64,000 nucleotides of DNA from the NCBI GenBank assembly GCA_964017235.1, contig OZ024929.1, positions 108,485,793 to 108,549,792 of the forward strand, read 5' to 3'. Source of the DNA: Sabellastarte sp. h YS-2021. Its lineage: Eukaryota; Annelida; Polychaeta; Sabellida; Sabellidae. The notes beneath the pieces were generated by a model that saw nothing but the letters and a program-made list of their open reading frames with translations, was not told where the DNA came from and did not search any database. Each line of letters begins with the position of its first letter. Within the stretch, counting starts at the first letter, position 1. Of the stretch, positions 11,128 through 23,477 are shown one piece after another. A program made the position numbers and the translations under genes.

Positions 11128-11945
11128 AAGCGTCCCTTGCGGGACGCTTGTTTGTGTATGGGAGACCTTCAGGCTCTGCTGGCTCCGCATTTTGTTTTCC
11201 TTATAACTCTGTAACCGTTAGGCGGATTCTTTTCAAATTTGGCAGGTTTAGGCAGTAGCCTTGGGGAATTTTTTTGAATATGCTGCAGTGACATTTCAAC
11301 CAATCAAGAGAGGTCACATGACCAAAAATGTCTTTTTTCGATGGGGAAGCTTGTCCGGATTATAACTTGAAAGGAATTTTATCAATTCACCTGAAACTTG
11401 GCAAATACATTCATTCTATTTAAATCTGGAAATCATTAGATTTTGGCATTGATTGGTTAAGAAATGGCCGAGTAATTAATGATTAATTAATCATTATGAA
11501 TTTTCCAAATAAGGAAAACACAAAAATGCTTATATCTCGAAAACCGTGCTAGATAGAGTGATTTCGACGAAATTTTTTACCCGCAGGGTATCTCTGCGGA
11601 GTAGTTATCCCAATTTTCAAAAAATTTTTGTCTCGCCAAAAATGGCGGCCATTTTGAATTTTCGAATTTTTCGCAAAAATTGCAAAACATAAAAATGCTT
11701 ATATCTCGAAAACCGTACTAGATAGAGCGATTTCGACGAAGTTTTTGACCTACAGGGTAGCTCTGCAGAGTAGCCTTGCCTATTTTCAAAAAAATTTTGT
11801 CTCTGCAAAAATGGCGGCCATTTTGAATTTTCGAATTTTTCGAAAAAATTGCAAAACACAAAAATGCTTATATCTCGAAAACCCTGCTAGATAGAGTGAT
11901 TTCGACCAAATTTTTGACCCACAGGGTATCTCTGCAGAGCAGCTA

Positions 11946-13870
11946 TCCCAAAGATCTTTCACTTGGTGAAGTTTCAGACCCATAGCTAATTGCTCATCTA
12001 CTCAAAATGAGTAAATGCGAATTACCTCTAAAAGTATTGCAGATAGCCAATTTTTCTCAAATAACTCCTTCACCTACTTTTGGAAGAGCTTTCACTTGGT
12101 AAAGTTTCAGACCCGTAGCTAATTACTCACCTACTCAAAATGAGTAAATGCTAATTATCTCAAAAACTATTGGGGATACCCAATTTTTATCAAATAACTC
12201 ATTCATGTACTTTTGGGAGAGCTTTCACATGGTGAAGTTTCAGACCCGTAGATAATTACTCACCTACTCAAAATGAGTAAATGCGAATTATCTCTTAAAA
12301 GTATTGCAGATAGCCAATTTTTCTCAAATAACTCATTCACCTACTTTTGGAAGAGCTTTCACTTAGTGAAGTTTCAGACCCATAGCTAATTACTCACCTA
12401 CTCAAAATGAGTAAATGCGAATTATCTCTAAAAGTATTGCAGATAGCCAATTTTTCTCAAATAACTCATTCACCTACTTTTGGGAGAGCTTTCACATGGT
12501 GAAGTTTCAGACCCGTAGATAATTACTCACCTACTCAAAATGAGTAAATGCGAATTATCTCTAAAAGTATTGCAGATAGCCAATTTTTCTCAAATAACTC
12601 ATTCATCTACTTTTGGGAGAGCTTTCACTCCATGAAGTTTCAGACCCATAGCTAATTATTTACCTACTCAAACTGAGTAAATGCTAATTATCTGTAAAAG
12701 TATTGCGGATACCCAATTTTTATCAAATAACTCATTCATCTACTTGTGGGAGAGCTTTCACATGGTGAAGTTTCAGACCCATAGCTAATTACTCACCTAC
12801 TCAAAATGAGTAAATGCGAATTATCTCTAAAAGTATTGCAGATAGCCAATTTTTCTCAAATAACTCATTCACCTACTTTTGGGAGAGCTTTCACTCTGTG
12901 AAGTTTCAGACCCATAGCTAATTATTCACCTACTCAAAATGAGTAAATGCTAATTATCTCTAAAAGTATTGTGGATATCCAATTTTTATGTCGTCACTCT
13001 GCGGCGTGGGCGTCTGCGTCTGCGTGAACAACTTCTTCTCCAAAACTACAAGGCCTAGAGACATGCTGTTTTTTTAAAAAGATACCTTATCAGACCCATA
13101 GCTATTTATTCACCTACTCAAAATGAGTAAATGCTAATTATCTGTAAAAGTATTGCGGATACCCAATTTTTATCAAATACTCATTCATCTACTTGTGGGA
13201 GAGCTTTCACATGGTGAAGTTTCAGACCCATAGCTAATTACTCAAAAAGAGTAAATGCGAATTATCTCTGAAAGTATTGCAGATAGCCAATTGACCCGCA
13301 GGGTATCTCTGCAGAGTAGCTATCCCCAAGAGCTTTCACTTGGTGAAGTTTCAGACCCATAGCTAATTGCTCATATACTCAAAATGAGTAAATGCGAATT
13401 ACCTCTAAAAGTATTGCAGATAGCCAATTTTTCTCAAATAACTCATTCACCTACTTTTGGGAGAGCTTTCACTTGGTGAAGTTTCAGACCCGTAGCTAAT
13501 TACTCACCTACTCAAAATGAGTAAATGCTAATTATCTCAAAAACTATTGCGGATACCCAATTTTTATCAAATAACTCATTCATGTACTTTTGGGAGAGCT
13601 TTCACATGGTGAAGTTTCAGACCCGTAGATAATTACTCACCTACTCAAAATGAGTAAATGCGAATTATCTCTTAAAAGTATTGCAGATAGCCAATTTTTC
13701 TGAAATAACTCATTCACCTACTTTTGGGAGAGCTTTCACTTGGTGAAGTTTCAGACCCGTAGCTAATTATTCACCTACTCAAAATGAATAAATGTGAATT
13801 ATCTCTGAATAGTATTGCAGATAGCCAATTTTTCTCAAATAACTCTTTCACCTACTTTTGGAAGAGCTTT
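11946..13870 (+). repeat. ~133-bp monomer array inside Hel-2
   Basis: About fourteen monomers; GAGCTTTCAC landmarks occur at 12086, 12218, 12353, 12486, 12618, 12752 and 12885. A larger block is also duplicated: 11920-12500 and about 13290-13870 share the junction with the ~160-bp type plus the following monomers, at an offset of about 1.38 kb. The monomer is a divergent relative of the J monomer (shared TTCACCTACTTTTGG, CAGACC-TAGCT and GAGTAAAT words). Confidence 0.85.
12985..13080 (+). repeat. Foreign fragment interrupting the 133-bp array
   Basis: A GC-richer piece (TATGTCGTCACTCTGCGGCG...) has no counterpart in the monomers. Its reverse complement, diverged, occurs at about 47580-47700 next to J-2. 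It may be the head of another Helentron-like family. Confidence 0.6.
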
Positions 13871-14569
13871 CACACACGAAAATGAAAAATTGTGAATATC
13901 TCGGAAAAGCTATTTCTTCTCCTTTAATGCTCGACAGGAGATACACACCGCGGCAGTGGTCTTGACAAAAATTTTTATCTCCCCAAAAATGGTGGCCATT
14001 TGAATTTTCAAAGTTTTTGCAGAACACAAAAATGCTTATATCTCGAAAACCGTGCTATATGGAGCGAATTCAACAAAATTTTTGACCTGCTGGGTATCTC
14101 TGCAGAGTAGCCATGCCAATTTTCCAAATATTTTTGTCTCATCAAATATAGCGGACATTTTTAATTTTTTGCAAAACACAAAAATGCTTATATCTTGAAA
14201 ACCATGCTGGATAGAGCAGACTGCGCTGACTTTGGTTGCCACAACAGTGTAAGGCTAAAAAAGGAAGCATTTTCTTAATACTTTAGCACTCACCTTTATA
14301 TCCTTTTCGGAAGGCTTTGTTTTTGCTATGCAAAAACATTATCTTTTTTTTTGCGAGCGATCCTCTAGTTGATTTTCAATAAAAAAAATTGTGGGTTCTG
14401 TGCTTCCCAAGCAGAACTAGAGGTCGTAAGATGTTTTGGGCAACATTCTGGGGATGTTTTTTAATGAAAGAGTTCACATTATAATGTAAACTCACTGTTA
14501 CCTCCACTTGAGGGCCGGGTGTAGTTTATAAAATAGAAACTATTCCACAATCACTTCCGATTTTGTGTT

Positions 14570-15166
14570 ATTTCTGCTTCTTAATGGACTGAACTCATCC
14601 CTCTCTTCCCCTACCTCAGAGCAGGTCTGTTAAAAAAGGGGGGCAACGTCGGTATAGCCCCGGGTAACCGACTGCTGATAACCGATCATCGCCTTAAGGG
14701 TTTCCTGACCTCAAGGTCGACCCAGGCCTGGAGAAAATTTTGTTACTTTTGTTTATGAGTTCACTTACGTCCCTAGTAACTTACCCCTGACCAAGCGGTA
14801 GTTATTCACCAATTGTATTAACAATGTATTAAGGATGTATTAATGCAATAAAATTGCAAATTTTAAAATTGCAAATGGACACACAAGACCCTCCCAACCG
14901 GCCCCGCTATCAGCTTACTAGGGCCTAATAGGTTTAGACAACGAAAAAAATGCTAAGACGTCACGCTGTCTAGACGGGAAGAAAGAATGATGCACCACCT
15001 AGCGAGTGCACAGTACTAGGCCGGCCCGGCTGGTGGAAACACAGGACGTTTTTTTTTTACGTTTGGCGGGCCGGTCTGCGCCAACTGGATTAGCAATTGC
15101 CCATTGGATAGAGTATTAACTTATAAAAATTTAATTTACTTATTAAATTTGCAATTTTATTTCCTT
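14570..15166 (+). mobile_element. 3'-end remnant of a DIRS-type retroelement (relative of DIRS-F)
   Basis: The stretch CTGCTTCTTAATGGACTGAA, the CCTACCTCAGAGCAGGTCTG box and the later CGTTTGGCGGGCCGG box match, in the opposite orientation, the 3' flank of DIRS-F (33033-33488) and the inverted repeats of DIRS-B. The outer part, TTATAAAAATTTAATTTACT near 15121-15160, is the terminal repeat end. No coding sequence remains. Confidence 0.6.
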
Positions 15167-15179
15167 TAAGAAAGGGCAG

Positions 15180-15480
15180 ACATCAGACCCACTAAACTCT
15201 CTTCTTGGATAAAACAAACTATCCTACTTTGTTACAAACTAGCAGATCAGCAGTCCTTGGACTTGGTCCAAGTTTAAGCGCATGACAGTCTTTGCGGTCT
15301 CTGAGGCCTGTTTCGGAGGACCAAATCATGCAAGCTTGTCACTGGAAAGCTCACAACACATTCACAAATTTTTACCTAAAAGACCTTACTTGGTCTGATA
15401 GCGACAATATATGTATCTGGGTCCAGTAGTAGCAGCTCAACAAGTCCTAGACCCTTCCCCTCAGACTAGTCATCCTTGGA
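15180..15480 (+). pseudogene. Tyrosine recombinase C-terminal fragment (DIRS-C')
   Basis: Translations in shifting frames give SSWIKQTILLCYKLADQQ, then QACHWKAHNTFTNFYLKD and LGPVVAAQQVLD. These align with the last ~90 residues of the intact DIRS-B recombinase, including the HW and the catalytic Tyr region. At least two frame changes separate the pieces, and the H-x-x-R box is damaged near 15280. The upstream domains are absent. It is a dead fragment. Confidence 0.75.
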
Positions 15481-15976
15481 AAGAAAAGAAGGGGGGGCAC
15501 ATCCGCTGCAGCCAAGTCTTCAGGAGTCTAATCCCAGGGTCTAGGTATGTGACTACCTCCTCAGGATGTTCAGTAAGGTCTTTTATCTTTTGATTTAACA
15601 GTATTTAAGATGTATAATGTATTAGGTTCTTGTTCAGGTGATCCCATAATCTCATCATAAGGGTGGCAAGTTAATGAGATTTTCAAGCCCACGACTTGTT
15701 TTCATTCATGGTGAAGCCCTTGGGGTTATATACGGTATAAGTGAGCATGGCTGCACTTACTCCATGAAAAGCCAGACAGCTTTAGTACTGTCATTCATTC
15801 AAATATTCTGGTTTTCGGCTTCTTACAGGCCTAGTTCCTGGAACTGGGGCACTGTAAGCGGGACTCAGACTGGCTTTTCTAAGCATTCATTCTGATTCAT
15901 TCAAAATCCAAGAAAAAAATGACAATTCCTCCAGTCTCAGCTGTAATCCCTCCACCGAGCGGTTGGATTAAGCATT

Positions 15977-16073
15977 CAGTTCCACATGGTAAGCTAGTGT
16001 AGCGCAATAAAATTGAAAATTTTAATTACTTAAATGTAGCTTTTATAAGCTACAAGCTTACCATGTGGAACTG
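15977..16073. repeat. Internal complementary region (ICR) of DIRS-C'
   Basis: CAGTTCCACATGGTAAGCT (15977-15995) is perfectly inverted at 16055-16073. The left half matches the outer right end of the family (63540-63573) and the right half matches the other end (16225-16281). This is the known function of an ICR, bridging both ends in the circular intermediate. Confidence 0.8.
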
Positions 16074-16283
16074 AAGAGGGTCCCACCCTGCCTCCCCACT
16101 GTATTACAGCTGAGGGGGTACAGGCTAAATTATAACTCGAAAGAATGGGGATAAAGTGGTGTATCACTACGAGATTCACTGTCATGTGAGGCACCAGCCA
16201 GAGGCCATCCGAGATCAGCATTCACTTCTACATGGTAAGCTTTTGGCTAATAAAAGCTACATTTAAGTAATTAGAATTTTTAA

Positions 16284-17958
16284 CTAGAGGATCGCTAGCG
16301 AAGCAAACCGATTGTTTTGCATGGCAAAAACAAAGCGTCCCAAAAGAAAGATGGTGTTGGCTGCTCATAATAGAAAGAAGATCTTGCCTAGATACCCTGT
16401 CAATCTGAAATTATATTGAAAAAAAAAATTGGAAAATTTTAAATGGTTTAGGAGATACAAGCAATTTTAAGTTTTACCATTTTTGTCAAAAATTCGAAAA
16501 TTCAAAATGGCCGCCATTTTTGGAAAGAAGAAAATTTTTTGAAAAATGGGCAGAGTATCTTGCTTGTATACCCTGTGGGCCAAAAATTTTGCCGAAATCG
16601 CTCTATCTCGCACGGTTTAGGAGACACAAGCAATTTTAAGTTTTACCATTTTTGTCCAAAATGTGAAAATTCAAAATGGCTGCCATTTTTGGAAAGAGGA
16701 AATTTTTTTGAGAATTGAGCAGCACGGTTAAGGAGATACAAGCAATTTTAAGTTTTACCATTTTTGTCGAAAATTCAAAATGGCCACCATTTTTGGAAAA
16801 AGGAAAAATTTATGAAAATTGAGCAGAGTATCTTACATATATACCCTGTGGGCCAAAAATTTCACCGAAATCGCTCTATCTCACACGGTTTAGGAGATAC
16901 AAGCAATTTTAAGTTTTACCATTTTTGTCAAAAATTTGAAAATTCAAAATGGCCGCCATTTTTGGAAAGAAGAAAAATTTTTGAAAAATGGGCAGAGTAT
17001 CTTGCTTATATACCCTGTGGGCCAAAAATTTTGCCGAAATCGCTCTATCTCGCACGGTTTAGGAGACACAAGCAATTTTAAGTTTTACCATTTTTGTCAA
17101 AAATTCAAAATCGATGCCACTTTTGGAAAGAGGAAAAATTTTTGAAAATTGGGCAGAGTATCTCACTTAGGTACCGTGTGGCTCAAAAATTTCGTTAAAA
17201 TTGCTCTATCTCGCATGGTTTAGGAGATACAAGCATTTTTGTGTTGTGCAATTTTATAATGCTTACCTGTAACAAATATACAAGCACATTATGAATTAAT
17301 TAATTCTGAGTTATATGTAAATTATTTGTGATGAATACTACATGAGTGATTTGTGTTCCCATTAATCAGACAATTCTAAATTATTTGTAAATTATTTGTG
17401 ATGAACACTACATGAGTGCATTGTGTTCCCACAAATCAGAGTGCAGACCTTTAAATTTTTGCCATTTTTGTCAAAAATTACAAAGTTCAAAATGGCCACT
17501 ATTTTTGGAGAGAGGAAATATTTTTGGAATTGAGCAGAGATACCCTGTGGATTAAAAATTTCGTCGAAATCGCTCTATCTCGCACGGTTTAGAAGTTATT
17601 GAGGGATTTGTATTATCCTCGTTAATAAAAATTTTAATGCTTAATTAATTAGCCATTTTTTAATGGAAGTCTACCAAAATCTAATCATTTGCAGATCTTT
17701 ATACCATGTATCCATATATCAAATTTCAGGCGAATATTTTAAACGCTTCTTAAGTTATCATCCGGACAAGCAAAATCCTGTTTTTGGACATGTGACTTCT
17801 CTGATTGGTTGAAATGTCATGGCACCAAATTCAGAAAATTTTCCCAGGGCTACTAAATAGTTTGAAGAAATTCCATCCACTAGTAAAGACGATATAGGCA
17901 GGCAAACTTGCGGAGCCGGCGGACCCTTTCGCGAGAATTCCTCCCTCGCGGGACGCTT
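16284..17958 (-). mobile_element. Hel-3: Helentron-like element, reverse orientation
   Basis: The 3' end is at the left. CTAG is at 16284-16287, followed by a GCAAA...TTTGC hairpin (about 16304-16325). The subterminal word AAGCGTCCC (16333-16341) is the inverse of the 5' word GGGACGCTT (17950-17958). The interior has about five ~165-bp monomers of the Hel-1 type (CACGGTTTAGGAGATACAAG landmark). Short open frames across them are repeat translations. The unit is not protein coding. Confidence 0.75.
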
Positions 17959-18574
17959 AATTCAATATGCCAAAATTAAGACTTTATGTTGAGGTTGAAA
18001 TTGTGTTTGAGGCCCATGAAGACCCTACTTAGACATTTTATTCTACATATTTCACATATTTTGCCATATAGCTTGGACATAGTAAGTCTGACAGGTCTCA
18101 AAGTATAGTAGAGATTACTTATATAAGTAATCCTTATCTGTCAAAATTTTGACATTTAGCTTTAATTTTAAGGTTGAGTTCTCTAAAATGCAGAACAGAC
18201 ACCCAATTTCTGGAGTTTTTGCCAATTTTAAGCCCTACAGCTGTCCGACTATCTGACTCATTCAGCTGAAATTTCATTTGGGACTATATTAATATGTTCT
18301 TTTTACACGTACCAAAATTCGAGGCTTTAAGTAGACATTTAACCTCTGTATGAGGACCATAAACACCAACCCGAGTGACACTTTTTCGAAAGTTTTCACA
18401 CAATTACAATGTAACTTGGAAATGGAAAATCTGATAAGTCTGTAATAGGTTTAACTTATATATATGTAATCTTTATCTGTCAAAAAACTGAAGTCTAGCT
18501 TTAAAATTATCTAAATGTCTCTAAAATGGCCACAGAGACCCAATTTATGGACTTTTTGCTAATTTTAAGCCCCA
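17959..18574 (+). repeat. K-type satellite remnant
   Basis: Two degraded ~355-bp monomers of the K type: GCCATATAGCTTGGACATAG near 18062, and ACAATGTAACTTGGAAATGG near 18406. They lie between Hel-3 and DIRS-D. No K ends were found, so this is an eroded fragment. Confidence 0.7.
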
Positions 18575-18788
18575 TAGCCATACCTTTTTCTCACAAATGC
18601 TTGTTTTTTTTTGGAGCAAAACATATTGACCAACAAGAATTAAAAAAAAATGCTTGTCAAGAGACGTAGCCGCTTGTCTGCGCATGTCCGCACCTGCGCA
18701 GTGATCGTTGTTGAGAACTCATTTTATAGTTTTGGTAGTTGTGGGAGCAACACATCTTTCTTCAACACTTGAGATTGCCGATGTAAAG

Positions 18789-19830
18789 ATGAAAAACTCT
18801 AAATATTTAAAGCGTGTACCTGTGGCCAACCAGTATTCTACTGGAACTGCCATAAATACTTCTTCCCTTGTCGAGAAAAGGGACGCGTTGAAGATGTATG
18901 TGTAAAATCTACAGAAGAGGACAGTTCTGTTTGTCTTCAGTTCACGGTCAAGCGAAAATGTAACCTTGTACCAAAATCTAAGAAGAAAGAAAAGAATACA
19001 GCAGTTATCATTGCAAAAGTGGTAAAAGATTTTTACTGGGGTGGAGAGCCACCCCAGCACAGTAACAGGTCTGCCTCCACAAAATAAAACTCGAGAAACA
19101 CCATCCACTGATCCTTTGCAACTGATGCTTAAAAGATGAGATGACATGCAAGGTCAAATTACATCACTTTGTAACAAATTGAGTGAAATTATTACTTCTC
19201 AACCCTCGGCTAACTCAGACGAAGGTAAGGTATCTTATGAGAATCTCACAGAACACACTCTCACTGACACAGCCTCACTGTCTTCACGTAAACGGGAAAG
19301 ATCATCTTCCCCAGTTGAAGAAGTGGACGAAGATCCAACTTATCAGCAAACTCTGACTGCAGTACGTACACTGCTTAGACCTTTCAATTCCTGAGGAATT
19401 TTCAGAACAGCCATAAAACATATTTGGTTTTAAGCTTAAAGACAATAGAAGAAAACAAACCTTACTTCCAATAGTCATGTCTCCAGTGGACAGAGTTTTG
19501 GATAGACGGGATTATTATGAGACAAAGTCTTCTGGTAATCCACAGCAAGATCAGCGTCATATTTTACAGACTAATCCACTGAACTATGACCTCTATTATG
19601 CCAGACCTCAAATGAAGTTCTACAAATTGTTATCTAATGACTTTCAGATCTACCTTCCCCAGGGCAATGCCTTCATTGGTAAGAATTCTTTTCAAACTGC
19701 ACATTCTACTGGAGACTGTAAATAGAGAACATCTCAAGATCTTGTCATATGTTCATTTCTTCCTGAGTGCGATTGAAAAGACTGCTATAAACCTGGAATC
19801 TTCTTTGTTGGGTCTTTAAAAAGTCAACAA
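18789..19830 (+). pseudogene. DIRS-D gag-like gene, broken
   Basis: An N-terminal Cys/His module is readable at about 18812-18890 (C-G-Q, seven residues, H, then a C-R-x6-D-V-C tail). Its spacing is identical to the gag of DIRS-B, C and G, with one His and one Cys replaced. Further pieces include a Ser/Arg-rich segment with SSRKRERSSSPVEEVDEDPT (about 19285-19345), then DRVLDRRDYYETKSSGNPQQ and a helical segment near 19740-19815. The frame changes at least three times. The gag-like protein of DIRS elements is thought to bind nucleic acid; no function can remain here. Confidence 0.65.
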
Positions 19831-20279
19831 AAGATCATCCATTGCTGAAGGTTTTGCTTTCTAATCAACAGATGTTATTCAGCTGCCTCGGATCCATACA
19901 GAAGGCACTAGAGAGTGTCACAAACAATTCCATCGCCTCAGCCTGTAATTTGGCTAGACTATACTGTGTTGAAAAGCTTGGCTCTAAACCTTCATGATGA
20001 GCATGATTTTAACAGGTTACGCAGAACAGGGTTCAAATTTAATTACCTTTTTGTCCAGCTACTCTCAATGAAATTGAAAAGAAAAATCATAAATCACCAA
20101 AGAGACCTAGGACAGACAGTAAACCTAGTTTCCATAATAAAAGACACTCAGATGACAAGCAAACAGCAGAACACTTACGGCCAAAAGACTTTTCATTACC
20201 AAAGTGCACCTAGCTACAAAAATCTTTCCATCACTCATCTCGAAATGCCAGAAGTGGGAACAGAAGAATCAGCATAAAA

Positions 20280-21480
20280 CACCATGGATGGTATGCAGTA
20301 TTATTGTCAGGTATGGGAAAAACTTTATTGTCATCCCCGGGTTATGCAAGTTTCAAGATGGGGCTGTTGAATAAGTCCCCATTTGAATCTACCAATGCCT
20401 GTACTGCCCACATTTCAAAGCAGTTACATCAGACAGGAAAAACATGTCTTCCGGAAACCATGCGTCTCACAAATGCCACAAAAGAACGCAATTTATCAGC
20501 TCAAAAATTCCACAACTGCAGGTTTCTGTAGTAGATCATTTCTAATTCCGAAACCCGGCAAGAAATGGTGCCCTGTGATAGATCTCAGTGTCCTTTGCAA
20601 ATACCTGTTAGTTCCATCTTTAAAAATGACACAAAGAATCCCAACATCTACTTCGGTTTCATGTGGATGGTCAAACCTATCAGTTTCAAGCACTGCCATT
20701 CAGGCTTGCGACCGCTCCCCTAGAATTTACACGAGTTGTAAGACATACAAAGCTTATTCTTCAATCTTGCAGAATTCGAGTTCACCAGTACCTGGATGGC
20801 TAGTTGATAAGAGCAAATTCAAAATACCAGTGTCAAGTTCAAACAAAAGAACTCATCCAAACTATGCAAGACCTTGGCTGTATGATAAACTTTGAAAAAT
20901 TCGAGCTCAAGCCAACACAAAAGATCGACTTTCTAGGTTATCACTTTGTCCTTGTACAAGGGAAAGTGTTGCCAACCGAAAAGAAACTGGAAATACTTGC
21001 AAAAGCAATCAGGACATGGAGATCTTATCACAAACAACCCCAGGATTGCTAATGTCACTGATAGGTGCGCTAGCATCTCTGGAAAAGACAGTAACAATGT
21101 GTCGGCTCCATATTCACCCTATCCAATGGTACTTAAAAACAAATTGGCAATATCCCCAGTCACTTGATCTGAAGATCCCTGTTTCAAACTTTCTGAAAAA
21201 CCATCTTTATTGGTGGAAAAGTCCAAAAAATGTGAAAATAGGTTGTCCTTTACATGTCTTTATTTTCATTGATGAGTCAAACTAGGGTTGGGGAGCCCAT
21301 CTAGAAAACAAGACTGTCAGTGGCACTTGGACAGATTCTGAAAAAAATTACATATCATTGTCCTAGAACTAAAGACAGTGTTTGTAGCCCTAAAACACTT
21401 TCAAAATTCAAAATAATTCTGATAACACCACTGTTGTCAGTTATCTGAACAAACAGAGAGGGGGGGGGGGGGCTACATAC
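20280..21480 (+). pseudogene. DIRS-D reverse transcriptase/RNase H, broken
   Basis: The pieces are PKPGKKWCPVIDLS near 20550-20590, QYLDG at about 20790 (where the catalytic YLDD has lost bases), FEKFELKPTQKIDFLGYHF near 20895-20950, then HIHPIQWYLKTNWQYPQSL and FIDES followed by an in-frame stop in the RNase H start (about 21283). They align in order with the intact DIRS-B protein. The active-site deletion plus several frameshifts make it non-functional. Confidence 0.75.
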
Positions 21481-21539
21481 TCATGGGACATGTGTCTCCT
21501 AGTTTGGCGCATCTTGGCCTACTGCAACTCTTGAAATAT

Positions 21540-22030
21540 CCTCCTAAGAGCCAGAAATATTCAGGGTTGCCTAAATGTCATAGCCGACAGCCTCTCCAGA
21601 AAGGACAAAGTGATCCAGACAGAAAGGTCCTTACATTCTCAAATGTTCAATCTGATTTGCAAAGCTTGGCACAAACCAATGGGAGACATGTTTGCCTCCA
21701 AAATGTGTCACAAACTTTCACACTATGTCTCACCAGTACACTGAAGATAGATGCATTGAACATCTTGTGGGAAGGTCTGGACGGCTATGTCTTTTGTCCT
21801 GTAGCTCTCATTCCAAAAGTCATTCAAAAAATGAACACCTACAAGTACCAAATGATTGTGGTGGCCCCAGGTTGGCCCAGGATACATACCAGGATACATT
21901 AGTTTTGGGATCTAATGAACTTGTCAACAAAACCCCATTACAACTACCTCACTCGCCTCATCTGTTGAAACAAATACCATCAGAATCTGAACATACATGT
22001 TTGGCACCTAGACACCACTGAGAATCACTT
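21540..22030 (+). pseudogene. DIRS-D conserved region downstream of RNase H
   Basis: GDMFASKMCHKLSHYVSPVH-type and VVAPGWP-type remnants match the region that follows RNase H in DIRS-B (VDLFATRYNHKLP, IAPGWPNMPWFWDL). In DIRS elements this position is often annotated as a Dam-like methyltransferase domain. I do not see a clear methylase catalytic motif, so I leave the activity open. Confidence 0.5.
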
Positions 22031-22129
22031 GAATGATTCTCTGAGCAGGTGGCAGAGAGAATTAAGGTACCTCAAAGACTTTCGTTAAGAAAACTATATG
22101 AATCAAGGTTGGTCATTTTTTAACTCTGG

Positions 22130-22995
22130 TGCCAACAGAATAAGGTGGTCAGCTCAGAACCAACGATCTCAAATATAGCAGATTTTTACTGTCAAAAATC
22201 TATTGCTGGTTACAAAACTGCCATAGGTGATCATTTGGGACTTTTTGGCCAGGAAGTGAGCAAGGGTTTAGATCTGAATGGGCTGCCTGTAAGTTTTTAC
22301 AGAAATAAACCTATTACTAACAGGGGTATTCCCTCATAGGATTTGTCTTTGGTCCTTTTGGCTTTGACAAAGGATCCTTTTGAACCTTTAAAGGATGCAA
22401 GTCATAAAATCTTGACTTTCAAGACTGTGTTTCTTATGACTTTAGCTTCTGGCAAAAGACGAGGTGAAGTCCATTCTTGGACTTTTAATTCCCACATACA
22501 CAAACTTCCCTGGTAGGAGGTGACAGTTCCTCCTACCTGCTTTTTAGCAAGTGGCCTCAGATGGCCCGTATTTGCTTCAGCCAGTGGTCAATCCTTTTTG
22601 AGCTCAGATTTGACTGAGAACATGACTCTTTGTCCGGTGAGAACATTTAGCTATTACTTGAACAGAACTAGTTAAGGAAAGGAAAAAAATCTCTTATTCA
22701 TCTCAATTAAAGATGGTTTTGAAACAGATATCCAGAAATCTACTTTTGGCTTATCAGACTTCTAATTCTGATTCTATAGATCTACACATTAAAGCACATG
22801 ATGTTAGATCTATGTCAGCATCTTTAGCCTTCAAGGTTGGGGTCTCACTCCAACAGATATTAGGCTCCTGCCACTGGCAAAGCCATAACACCTTCACCAC
22901 CTTTTATCAAAAAGACGTGGCTTGGCAATCTTCAGACCAAACAGATTATAAATTAGGTCCTGTGGTGTCAGCTCAGCATGTGGTTAATATTTGAG
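22130..22995 (+). pseudogene. DIRS-D tyrosine recombinase, broken
   Basis: IAGYKTAIGDHLGLFGQEVS, DPFEPLKDASHKILTFKTVF and LASGKRRGEVHSW (first catalytic Arg) are followed, after frame breaks, by an intact last part at 22713-22994. That part contains AHDVRSMSAS (H-x-x-R), GSCHWQSHNTFTTFYQKD (H/W and catalytic Tyr) and LGPVVSAQH. All catalytic residues are still readable, but in-frame stops near 22337, 22515 and 22672 disable it. Confidence 0.8.
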
Positions 22996-23477
22996 TATGT
23001 ATACATGTTCTTGATATTTCATACATATTTCTTCTTTTTCGATACATATCAGTATTTTGCAATGACATGTTTTCTCTTTATCTTACAGATTGCCCATATC
23101 TGTAGATAGTTAAAAGTGTTGTGTCTGCTCGGAGATATCCTCATTGTCAAATGACAGCATGTTGCTTGAAGGAGACATGATGACATCTCTAATCGTTGTT
23201 GGATGATGGTTACTTAAAAATATCATGTGATGCGTTTATTTTGAGAATGCCTACAACATCAACAGCAACTACAACCACATCGGGGATTTCTTGTTGAGGT
23301 TAGCAAAAAATTACTTATCTTTAATGATATGAGAAGTATATAACCTAAGATGTGGCGTATATAAGCTTATCTTCTTGTCGAATGTATTATTCAGTGACCC
23401 CTTGTCTTTTAATCATCTAACAGTGTGAGCAAAACACAATACCTTCCACCTGTTATCGTTGTATTCAAGCATTTGTG

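Larger units (their letters stand above)
11128..14369 (+). mobile_element. Hel-2: large Helentron-like element with two satellite types
   Basis: A perfect 9-bp 5' stem, AAGCGTCCC (11128-11136) and GGGACGCTT (11141-11149), has a TTGC loop. The 3' end (GGCTTTGTTTTTGCTATGC near 14313, then GCGATCCTCTAGTT) ends in CTAG at 14365-14368, as in Hel-1 and Hel-3. The first half carries ~160-bp monomers (about 11513-11945) like those of Hel-1. The middle carries a different ~133-bp array. Near 13900-14230 the first type returns. It has no coding capacity and is about twice the size of Hel-1 because of the internal array. Confidence 0.75.
15180..16281 (+). mobile_element. DIRS-C': 5'-truncated DIRS element (YR tail, ICR, terminal repeat)
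   Basis: It starts inside a tyrosine-recombinase frame, continues through a non-coding 3' part, then the internal complementary region (15977-16073), and ends with a terminal repeat whose last bases (TACATGGTAAGC...ATTTAAGTAATTAGAATTTT) stop near 16281. The same terminal word closes DIRS-C at 63540-63573, so these are two copies of one family. Hel-3 abuts the right end. Confidence 0.7.

Noticed and set aside
11946..13870. CRISPR-like regular array
   Set aside because: The repeats are full-length tandem monomers without unique spacers, in a eukaryotic, transposon-rich setting.
18708..18905. Secreted peptide starting at 18708
   Set aside because: The hydrophobic start comes from the DIRS-D terminal repeat. 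The meaningful frame here is the gag Cys/His module in another frame.
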